DNA from: Bacteroidia bacterium | GTDB lineage: Bacteria > Bacteroidota > Bacteroidia > Bacteroidales > GWA2-32-17 | Direction: 5' to 3' | Length of the DNA: 41,996 bases | Assembly: GCA_016218155.1 (NCBI GenBank) | Contig: JACREQ010000074.1 | Span: forward strand, 1-41,996 | Shown: one piece after another, positions 35,082-41,996 of the stretch | Layout of the letters: every line of letters begins with the position of its first letter | Position numbering within the stretch: position 1 is the stretch's first letter | Notes under the pieces: model-generated | What the model saw: the letters and a program-made list of their open reading frames with translations, nothing else | What the model was told of the DNA's origin: nothing | Database searches by the model: none | Program-made: the position numbers and the translations under genes

Positions 35082-36509
35082 TTAAAAATATAAATCGTGT
35101 TTTCCTTGTTTAATAAGCTCAATTCGTTTTTTTAGTTCTTCGGTATTTGCATTATTCTCCAAACCGGCTAATTCTTTATCAATTGCTTTCCAACCCTCAA
35201 TCTTAACATCAGGAGTAGCATAATCCATTAAATACTCAGCCAAAGTTAAAATTGCATTCGGAGTACAAAAACGTTTTATAAAGCCGGGAACAGAAAATTC
35301 CATAAAATGTTCTCCTGTTCTACCCTGTCTGTAACAAGCTGTACAGAATGAAGGCAAATAACCTGTATGTAACAAATCACGAATAATTTCATTCAATGAT
35401 CTGTCATCATTAATCTTAAATTGCTCACGGTTTAAATCCTGCTCCTGATTCTTAAATTTGTAATATCCGCCAAGCTCAATTTTGGTTCCACCGTCGATCT
35501 GCGAAACTCCAAAACTAATAACCTCATTACGAATCTCGGCATTTTCGCGGGCAGTTAAAATTAAACCAGTATACGGAACAGCTAATCTTAAAATTGCAAC
35601 CAATCTGGTAAATTCACTATTGCTTACCATATATTTAGGATCAACATTTAGTGAAGAGGCATCCTGAATTCTTGGGAAAGATATTGTATGCGGACCAACA
35701 TTGTAACATGCTTCAAGATGATTTGTATGTCTTACCAATGAAAGCACTTCAAACCGCCAGTCGTATAATCCAAATAAAACACCAATACCAACATCGTCAA
35801 TTCCGGCTTCCTGTGCACGATCCAACCCAGTCAGACGGTAATCATAATCTGCTTTTTTACCACCAAGGTGATATTGTTTATATGCTTCGGGATTATATGT
35901 TTCCTGAAAAATCTGATAAGTTCCAATACCTGCTTTACCAATTGTTCTGAATCCCTGAATATCTAATGGTGCTGCATTAATATTAACTCTTCTGATTTCT
36001 CCGAAATCTTTTTTAACATTATACACTAATTCAACATCGTGAGCAATACGTTCAGGAGAATATTCTTTATGTTCACCGTAAACAAGAATCAATCTTTTTT
36101 GTCCATTTTCTTCCAATGCAACAACTTCTTTTACGATTTCTTCGTCGTTAAGTGTTTTTCTTATCGCTTCAGTATTTGTTGAACGAAATCCACAATACTG
36201 GCAATTATTAGAGCATTTATTGCCAATGTACAATGGGGCAAATAAAACTATTCTGTTTCCGTAAACTCTTTCTTTAAGAGTTCTTGCACCTTGTTTTATT
36301 TCTTCAATCAACTCAGGATCTGTAGCATTAATAAGCACTGCAGTTTCTTCGAGCGTCAATCTAAGTTTACTTAATGATTTTGCAATTACTTCGCGAACTC
36401 TTTCTTTTGTTGAAACAGTATTATTAATACAGTTCCAAATCTCACTCTCACTTATAAATGGCTGCATCCTTTTATCGGGAATAACACATTTTTCTGGATT
36501 AAATTTCAT
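35082..36509 (-). CDS. hydG: [FeFe]-hydrogenase H-cluster radical SAM maturase HydG
   Basis: The 475-residue protein is a radical SAM enzyme with the CX3CX2C motif at C99, C103 and C106 (CSNNCQYCGF). The C-terminal auxiliary cluster motif CX2CX22C (C389, C392, C415; FCTACYRQGR then RFCTPN) distinguishes HydG from ThiH. Other HydG landmarks are GIGTYQIFQETYN, DDVGIGVLFGLYDWRFE and VGPHTISFPRI. HydG cleaves tyrosine to give CO and cyanide for the H-cluster di-iron site, in the cytoplasm. I start at ATG 36509 because the longer frame would begin with TTG at 36533. HydE, HydF and the hydrogenase itself are not in this window. Confidence 0.95.
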   Translation of the reverse strand: MKFNPEKCVIPDKRMQPFISESEIWNCINNTVSTKERVREVIAKSLSKLRLTLEETAVLINATDPELIEEIKQGARTLKERVYGNRIVLFAPLYIGNKCSNNCQYCGFRSTNTEAIRKTLNDEEIVKEVVALEENGQKRLILVYGEHKEYSPERIAHDVELVYNVKKDFGEIRRVNINAAPLDIQGFRTIGKAGIGTYQIFQETYNPEAYKQYHLGGKKADYDYRLTGLDRAQEAGIDDVGIGVLFGLYDWRFEVLSLVRHTNHLEACYNVGPHTISFPRIQDASSLNVDPKYMVSNSEFTRLVAILRLAVPYTGLILTARENAEIRNEVISFGVSQIDGGTKIELGGYYKFKNQEQDLNREQFKINDDRSLNEIIRDLLHTGYLPSFCTACYRQGRTGEHFMEFSVPGFIKRFCTPNAILTLAEYLMDYATPDVKIEGWKAIDKELAGLENNANTEELKKRIELIKQGKHDLYF

Positions 36510-36552
36510 TTTTTTAGATTTAGGAATCAGCAAACTTTATTCTTTTGCATTA

Positions 36553-36560
36553 CAAAATTA
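36553..36560 (-). promoter_or_regulatory. Bacteroidota -7 box (TAATTTTG) for the hydG operon
   Basis: A perfect TAnnTTTG on the minus strand, about 43 nt upstream of the chosen ATG, in the 250-bp divergent spacer. It favours the ATG at 36509 over the TTG at 36533 only slightly. Confidence 0.5.
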
Positions 36561-36747
36561 GTTTTAATTAATATATGTTTAGATGATTAAAGTTTGGTTA
36601 TATTCTGTTATTTAATATCATATATCTAACCATTTAGATTTTAGAATAATTCATTTTATATTCATTGACTACAAAAGATTTACATTCTTAAATAATTAAA
36701 TTAATAATTTTATTTACATGTCCTTTAACACTTAAAATCTTTTTATT

Positions 36748-36755
36748 TATATTTG
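36748..36755 (+). promoter_or_regulatory. Bacteroidota -7 box (TATATTTG) abutting the outer-membrane-protein start
   Basis: A perfect TAnnTTTG on the plus strand ending 4 nt before the ATG at 36760, the same spacing as the MNT gene. It may give a leaderless transcript, or may be a chance match in AT-rich DNA. Confidence 0.4.
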
Positions 36756-36759
36756 AAAC

Positions 36760-37470
36760 ATGAAAAAAGCAATTTTAATAATAGCATGCAGCCTTTTTTG
36801 GTTTGGAGTTCAAGCACAAAAAAAGAAATCAAAAGATAATCCCACATGGTTTAATCTTGAATTAAAAGGTGGTGGCGGTATAAGTTTACTCGCAAACAGC
36901 AACATCTGGGGTGACGACAAAATAAGTTACTTTCATTTTAAGTTTCAGCCTGCATATGGGATAGGACTTGGTTCACACATTGTAAAAGGACTGGCTGTGC
37001 AGTTTGAAAAAAGCTGGTCAACATTCGGCCAGAAATTTTCATATAATAATAATCTTCCCGACCAGAATTACGAATTCAAATCAAATGAATGGGCATTTTA
37101 TGTTAGAAGTACTGGCGAAAGTGACAATGGAGGATTTGTAGGATTAGGTTATAGAGCTTCAAGTATAAGTGGTACTGATTCAATTTCTAAATTCAGAAAA
37201 AATTTAAGTTTTATTCAACTTGAATTTGGCGGACCAGTATGGCAAAACAATATGCTTGATATAAACTTAAACATGAGAATAGGATATTGCATAAACGATA
37301 TGGTAACTGCAAAAGATTACCACCCTGGAGCATATACTACTTATCCAAAATATACAGGAACCCACCCTATTACTGCTCAATTATTGGTTGGATTAAACTG
37401 GCACATTGGTTACTGGGCAACCTCAAATTGCAAACATAAAGGGTTTAATTTCTTTGGTCCAAATAGTTAG
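36760..37470 (+). CDS. Probable outer-membrane beta-barrel protein of unknown function
   Basis: This 236-residue protein has a signal peptide (1-19) and a mature part of alternating amphipathic strands (for example LELKGGGGISLL, AYGIGLGSHIVKGL, GGFVGLGYRASSI, LDINLNMRIGY, LLVGLNWHIGYW), typical of a small 8- to 10-strand barrel. Aromatics cluster at strand ends. I recognise no named family. It converges with the S74 surface-protein gene and is divergent from hydG. Confidence 0.7.
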   Translation: MKKAILIIACSLFWFGVQAQKKKSKDNPTWFNLELKGGGGISLLANSNIWGDDKISYFHFKFQPAYGIGLGSHIVKGLAVQFEKSWSTFGQKFSYNNNLPDQNYEFKSNEWAFYVRSTGESDNGGFVGLGYRASSISGTDSISKFRKNLSFIQLEFGGPVWQNNMLDINLNMRIGYCINDMVTAKDYHPGAYTTYPKYTGTHPITAQLLVGLNWHIGYWATSNCKHKGFNFFGPNS

Positions 37471-37512
37471 AAATAACATTATTCTCAATATTTCTCTCCT
37501 ATAACCTAAGTT

Positions 37513-39789
37513 TTATTTTTCAGCCTGAAATTTTTTAATCTTTTCTATTTCTGCTTTTAGGTTATTAATTTCTGAAGCTTGCGAATTAAACTTTTCGTTT
37601 TCCTGAAGCAGTTTATTTATTTGAATTTGCTGCACATCATTAATTTTTTTCTGATCCTGCAATGCTTTTATCAATGGAGAAATAAAATTACTGTAATTCA
37701 CTGTTTCAACTATGCCATCATAATTATAACTGACAAATAAAGGGTTAATTTTTTCTACTTCTTCAGCAATTAATCCAAATTGTTTTTTATTAAAGTTATC
37801 ATTCTTATAAATGTAATTAACAGGACGAAGTTGATATAACCAATCTATATTTTCCATATCGGAGATATCTTTCTTATAGCGTTTTGAAGAAGCTACATAT
37901 CCTAATTTTCCAGTATTATCAATAAACAAATCACGATTTGTAGTTCCTACAGTTGAATTATAAACAGCTGGCAAGTAAGTTTCTCCATTCTTTAAAACAG
38001 TCATTGCATTGGTTCTCGAGGATGCAGTTGCGCCAATACCAATAATAAATAACGGGTCGGTTGCAATCCAGTTTGTCATACCTGTAGCAGAACATGTTGT
38101 ATCGTTATATCTTCCTATTACAAATGATGCATAAGGCTTTGCATTAGTTCCCCTACTAAATGCAGTTGAATAATCACCTCCAGCCCTGTTTATGTAACCC
38201 ATGGCAGTTGAATATAAGCCTGCTGCTGTATTTAATTCTCCCAAAACAGTAGAGATACCACCACTGGCAGTATTATTTCTACCAATTGCAACAGAATAGC
38301 TTCCGGTAGCTTTTGCATTATATCCTATAGCTGTAGCAGAATATCCACTTGCAACTGAATTTGCACCAATTGCACTGGCATATTTCCCGCTGGAAGTTGA
38401 ATTAAATCCGATTGCTGTGGATGATTCGCCACTTGCTTTAGTTAATTTACCCATTGTTGTTGCATACCAGTTATTAGCTTTAGTTTGATAACCCATGGCA
38501 AGAGAATACCATCCCAATGCCGTATCCTGAGTACCAAATGCAAAAGCTCCTTTTCCGCTGGCTATTGATCCCATACCAAAAGCATATGAGTAGTTGCCGC
38601 TTGCAATTGTGGGATTAGTAGGTGCACCAATAGAATCAACTCCTGAAGATCCGATTGCAAAACATCTCAGACCCTGGGCTTTTGCTCCCGAGCCGATAGC
38701 ATAAGAAGCACTGTCGCCGGCAAAAGCATAGTTACCCAAAGCATATGTGTTAGGACCTTTAGCAGTTGCAAAATATCCTATTGCAGTTGCATAATTCCCT
38801 CTGGCAACAGTTTTATAGCCCAACGCCTGAGACTGCATACCTATTGCTTTTGACTCAAAACCGGAAGCAAAAGAATTTACTCCCACACTATCTTTATTTT
38901 CAATAAGAACTCTGCCTGTTAAAAAAGCCTCTTTTGTAGGATACCACAATATTCTGGCTTTACTCGGATCAATAATTTCAGTAGTATCAACGCTTACATT
39001 TAAATAATCTTTAATTCCGCCTGAATTAATTCCCATTACAGCAAAACCATCATTATTAATATCTTCATTTAAAAAAATTCTTGTTTTATCTGGTGTTACT
39101 TTCAAATAATTATGTGTTATTGCTTTTGCGTTATTTCGTCCACTTACTGCAAAACCACCTCGGTTAGATTGAATAGCATCATCGTTTACAAACACATTAA
39201 CGCTATCTTGATATACTACAAAAACTGTCTGGCCTAATGAATTTTTAACCTCAAATAACGGATCAGTTGCCAATGCAGTTGAACTTCCCTGAATAACCAT
39301 TCTACCAGATGGATTATTAAGTCCAACACCTACATTACCATTATTTGCATTGTAAATATTGTTACCACTTTTATTCCACAAAGTATCAACATTCCCTGCG
39401 GCTTGAGAATACATAGCATATGGAACAGAAAGAAGTTGAGTAGTTCCCATATCAATATAACCACTGCCAAGATCTGCTTCTACCTTAATAAAATGATTTG
39501 ATGCTCCCCAGTTTATTGTTGAAAAATTTCCTGTAACAACAGTTCCATTTCCTACAGATAAAGATACTATTCCAAATGTATTCGTTGTTAAGGTATGTGT
39601 CTCAACATATTCTGCAACACCAACAGCAGAAACAGGAATAATACTTAATCTCAAATTTACTGATTGAGATTGTAACACATTACCAGAGGCATCACGAATT
39701 ACAGCCTGATATTGAAAAGACTGAGGTGTCTGAGCAACAGAAGTTAATGTTATAACTGTTGCAAAAATCGAGAACAATATATTTTTCAT
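37513..39789 (-). CDS. Surface fibre protein with YadA-like head repeats and peptidase S74 chaperone domain
   Basis: The 758-residue protein has a signal peptide (1-19), an N-terminal Bacteroidota domain beginning QSFQYQAVIRDASGN and ending QLLSVPYAMYSQ (about 20-132), and a shared middle module (about 150-240). Then come many 14-residue YadA/Hep_Hag-like head repeats of the pattern SxAxGxxAxAxG (about 300-560). A C-terminal peptidase S74 intramolecular chaperone domain (about 630-758) carries S634 and K639 in SSKRYKKDI, matching the Ser-Lys dyad position, and LIAEEVEKINP, then a coiled coil. S74 domains trimerise beta-fibres and usually cut themselves off. The next gene upstream has the same tail, so the two are tandem paralogues. 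Confidence 0.88.
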   Translation of the reverse strand: MKNILFSIFATVITLTSVAQTPQSFQYQAVIRDASGNVLQSQSVNLRLSIIPVSAVGVAEYVETHTLTTNTFGIVSLSVGNGTVVTGNFSTINWGASNHFIKVEADLGSGYIDMGTTQLLSVPYAMYSQAAGNVDTLWNKSGNNIYNANNGNVGVGLNNPSGRMVIQGSSTALATDPLFEVKNSLGQTVFVVYQDSVNVFVNDDAIQSNRGGFAVSGRNNAKAITHNYLKVTPDKTRIFLNEDINNDGFAVMGINSGGIKDYLNVSVDTTEIIDPSKARILWYPTKEAFLTGRVLIENKDSVGVNSFASGFESKAIGMQSQALGYKTVARGNYATAIGYFATAKGPNTYALGNYAFAGDSASYAIGSGAKAQGLRCFAIGSSGVDSIGAPTNPTIASGNYSYAFGMGSIASGKGAFAFGTQDTALGWYSLAMGYQTKANNWYATTMGKLTKASGESSTAIGFNSTSSGKYASAIGANSVASGYSATAIGYNAKATGSYSVAIGRNNTASGGISTVLGELNTAAGLYSTAMGYINRAGGDYSTAFSRGTNAKPYASFVIGRYNDTTCSATGMTNWIATDPLFIIGIGATASSRTNAMTVLKNGETYLPAVYNSTVGTTNRDLFIDNTGKLGYVASSKRYKKDISDMENIDWLYQLRPVNYIYKNDNFNKKQFGLIAEEVEKINPLFVSYNYDGIVETVNYSNFISPLIKALQDQKKINDVQQIQINKLLQENEKFNSQASEINNLKAEIEKIKKFQAEK

Positions 39790-39875
39790 AATGTTATATA
39801 TTATTTAAATTTTTCAAAAAAAATTTCATAAACTAGATTAAAATAATAATCAAATTAATAACTATATTAAATTTG

Positions 39876-41996
39876 TTACTTCTCAGACTGATACTTTTTA
39901 ATTTTCTCAATTTCAGCTTTAAGGTTATCTATTTCTTTAATTTTCGTATAAAGTTCAGCGTTTGCTTGCTTTAATACCGTTAATTCCGTTTCTAATGAAT
40001 TATTTTTTGCATTCAATTCCTGAATAGATTTTACCATAGGCATAATAAAATCAGTATAGCGTAAAGAATATACTTCCTTGTTATTTTTAGGTATTTCAAT
40101 TCCAGGAAAAATAAAGCCACAATCATTAGCAGCCTTTTCAACATCTTGTGCAATAAAACCAATATAACGAATCTTCTTAATTTCAGAATGATCAATTTTT
40201 GAAAATAATGAATCAGGTGTTCCCCATAATTGATGTAATATTTCTGGATTTTCATTATAGGTTACTGGCTTTAACTTAGTAATAAAATCAAGCCCATGAA
40301 CATTATCAGAGATGTTAGATTTAAAACGGCTATCAGAATAAGCAGTAATTCCTGTTACCTGTGCCCTGATCTCAGTGATTGCAGTATTCCCTAATAAAAT
40401 CTGATTATCTCCTGTGCACTGAGCATTGGCAATTCCGTAACCTAATAAGGTAACATTGGTGCGGCTAGTAGTTAGGTAGGTATCTGTTCCAACAAAGGTA
40501 CATCTTGTGTTTACTACCCCAAAAGCACCCATTCCAGCATAACGCCCTAAAGCAGTATTATCACTTCCTGTAGCTCCGTTATAAAGCGAATAGGCTCCGC
40601 ATGCAGTATTTCTTAGCCCTGTTGTATTGGAGTAAAGCGCCTCTGACCCACATGCAGTATTTTGTTCGCCAGATGTATTATATAAAAGCGTCCGGGATCC
40701 GCATGCTGTATTATAATATCCATAGGTATTACGATAAAGCGCATATGATCCGTAAGCACTATTATAACTTCCATTAGTGTTGTAATAAAGTGTGCTTTCT
40801 CCTGTTGCAATATTGCTATGTCCGGTTGTATTGGAAAAAAGTGACCACTTTCCAATTGCACAATTCACCGCTCCTGATGTATTAGAATACAAAGATTGAT
40901 GTCCATATGCTGTATTGTCATATCCGTCAATATTGTTATAAAGCGACTGATAACCACTAGCTACATTATATGTTCCTGAACTATTAAAATAACCAGCTTG
41001 GTAACCAATAAATACGTTAAAGTCTGCCAGATTACTAAATCCAGAATTATATCCCATAAACACATTGTATTTACCTGAAACATTAGAATATCCACTCATA
41101 TTACCAATAAAGACATTTCTATTTCCATCAGAATTTAAAAACCCAGCACTATCACCAATAAAAATATTACTATAACCATTATCATTACTGTATCCTGAAC
41201 AATATCCAATAAAATAATTTTTATATCCTGAAGTGTTAAAGAAACCACTTTTATAACCAATAAATGAATTATATTTACCTATTGTTAATGATTTACCTGC
41301 CAGATGTCCTATTAAATAATTGTTCGGAGTCATTTGCATATAACCGGTTTTATTAGTTCCATTAATATTTTCAACTCCAAATCCTTTTAATGTATCTTTT
41401 GTCCATATTTTAGAATTATCCGGAGTAACGTGCAAATATTTATTTGTAAATGCTTTTGCATTATTTCTTCCACTAACTGCAAATCCACCTCGATTTGATT
41501 GAATAGCTTCATCATTTACAAAAACATTTACGCTATCTTCATAAACAACGAATACTGTTTGACCTATTTTATTTTTTACTTCAAATAGTGGTTCAGTAGC
41601 AGGTGCTGTTACACTTCCCTGTACAACCATTCTACCAGTGGGATTATTTAACCCAATTCCTAATCTTTCATTTGAGTTATCCCATGTAAAATTTGAGTTT
41701 CCATCAAACACTCCGGAGTTATTAAACTGAATGGTTTTATTTAAACCACCCGGAGTACCTGTGTTTAAGTCGGTACTGCTGATATTAAAATTCGGATAAA
41801 TTCCTGTGACCGTTGTTGCACCTCCTTGGGTTAATGTTACCGTTTGATCTGGTGAACTGTTTGAAAAAGTTGTACCTGTCAAATTTAATCCTGAGCCTGC
41901 TGTATATGTTGTATTATTATCTGAGCTACTTATTGTGAAATTTGGATAAGTTCCTGTGACTGTTGTTGCACCGTTTTGAGTTAATGTTATTGTTTG
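39876..41996 (-). CDS. Second S74-chaperone surface protein, truncated at the window edge
   Basis: The reading frame is open to the right end, so the N-terminus is missing; the apparent start near 41882 is only a TTG inside the frame. Visible parts, in order: two 50-residue repeats (VTLTQGGATTVTG, then YPNFNISS), the middle module shared with the neighbouring protein (NNPTGRMVVQG through RGGFAVSGRNNAKA), and a head of about 22-residue repeats with the pattern FIGxxSGYSN and YNTACGSRTLLYNTSG. A peptidase S74 domain with SDSRFKSNI follows, and a coiled-coil tail ending NLKAEIEKIKKYQSEK. The tail is almost identical to the neighbour's, but the head repeat type differs. It is likely a trimeric surface fibre. 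Confidence 0.85.
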   Translation of the reverse strand, partial: QTITLTQNGATTVTGTYPNFTISSSDNNTTYTAGSGLNLTGTTFSNSSPDQTVTLTQGGATTVTGIYPNFNISSTDLNTGTPGGLNKTIQFNNSGVFDGNSNFTWDNSNERLGIGLNNPTGRMVVQGSVTAPATEPLFEVKNKIGQTVFVVYEDSVNVFVNDEAIQSNRGGFAVSGRNNAKAFTNKYLHVTPDNSKIWTKDTLKGFGVENINGTNKTGYMQMTPNNYLIGHLAGKSLTIGKYNSFIGYKSGFFNTSGYKNYFIGYCSGYSNDNGYSNIFIGDSAGFLNSDGNRNVFIGNMSGYSNVSGKYNVFMGYNSGFSNLADFNVFIGYQAGYFNSSGTYNVASGYQSLYNNIDGYDNTAYGHQSLYSNTSGAVNCAIGKWSLFSNTTGHSNIATGESTLYYNTNGSYNSAYGSYALYRNTYGYYNTACGSRTLLYNTSGEQNTACGSEALYSNTTGLRNTACGAYSLYNGATGSDNTALGRYAGMGAFGVVNTRCTFVGTDTYLTTSRTNVTLLGYGIANAQCTGDNQILLGNTAITEIRAQVTGITAYSDSRFKSNISDNVHGLDFITKLKPVTYNENPEILHQLWGTPDSLFSKIDHSEIKKIRYIGFIAQDVEKAANDCGFIFPGIEIPKNNKEVYSLRYTDFIMPMVKSIQELNAKNNSLETELTVLKQANAELYTKIKEIDNLKAEIEKIKKYQSEK

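Noticed and set aside
36510-36533. Longer HydG start at TTG 36533
   Set aside because: The next ATG (36509) gives a family-like N-terminus and avoids a rare start codon.
37513-41996. Regular repeats that might suggest a CRISPR array or tandem DNA satellite
   Set aside because: The period follows codons and encodes protein head repeats with varied DNA, so these are protein-level repeats.

Overview
The window looks like a chromosomal segment of an AT-rich Bacteroidota (Bacteroidetes) bacterium, probably free-living and anaerobic or microaerobic. The evidence is type IX secretion (T9SS) cargo tails of both type A and type B, a PorP/SprF family protein, GLPGLI and peptidase-S74 surface proteins, and several copies of the Bacteroidota -7 promoter box TAnnTTTG close to start codons. 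Palindromic intergenic repeats beginning GTCATTCTG are also scattered through it. HydG and rubrerythrin point to hydrogen metabolism and oxygen defence. I saw no rRNA, tRNA, CRISPR array, phage or insertion sequence.

Layout. (1) 67-8406, minus strand: a secreted metallophosphoesterase, a small lipoprotein, a TPR/PD40 protein with a 400-residue coiled coil, and a WD40-caspase fusion. (2) 8598-11120, plus strand: a PKD-repeat T9SS type-B cargo and its PorP/SprF partner, ending in a strong terminator. (3) 11164-13959, minus: a lipoprotein, then an MFS transporter and PlsC-type acyltransferase pair resembling LplT/Aas. (4) 14019-18295, plus: a ZIP-like membrane protein with a cNMP-binding-fold insert, then a large FAD/Fe-S D-lactate/glycolate-type dehydrogenase. 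(5) 18311-21537, minus: a seven-repeat T9SS protein, a GNAT acetyltransferase and RlmF. (6) 21630-24617, minus: a SIMPL-VWA-SIMPL envelope operon. (7) 24762-29231, plus: a LytS-type sensor kinase, a LytTR response regulator and a GLPGLI/PNGase F-like glycosidase. (8) 29357-31113, minus: an unknown protein and a HepT/MNT toxin-antitoxin pair, bracketed by two related inverted palindromes. (9) 31222-33545, minus: a PlsC-like acyltransferase, an omega-amidase and a WG-repeat/TonB fusion. (10) 33874-36509, minus: HydG, two paralogous TM1266-like small regulators and rubrerythrin. (11) 36760 to the right edge: a probable outer-membrane protein and two tandem surface-fibre proteins with peptidase-S74 chaperone tails, the last running off the window.

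Themes. Much of the window concerns the cell surface: T9SS cargo, PorP and PorE-like parts, S74 fibres, SIMPL/VWA proteins and a secreted glycosidase. The strongest candidates for undescribed biology are the caspase/PorE-like/PorP neighbourhood, the LytTR-linked GLPGLI-PNGase fusion, the ZIP-cNMP fusion with altered ligand residues, the SIMPL-VWA-SIMPL operon, and a repeat element that appears to have become part of the dehydrogenase reading frame. All functions are inferred from motifs read by eye; no database search was run.
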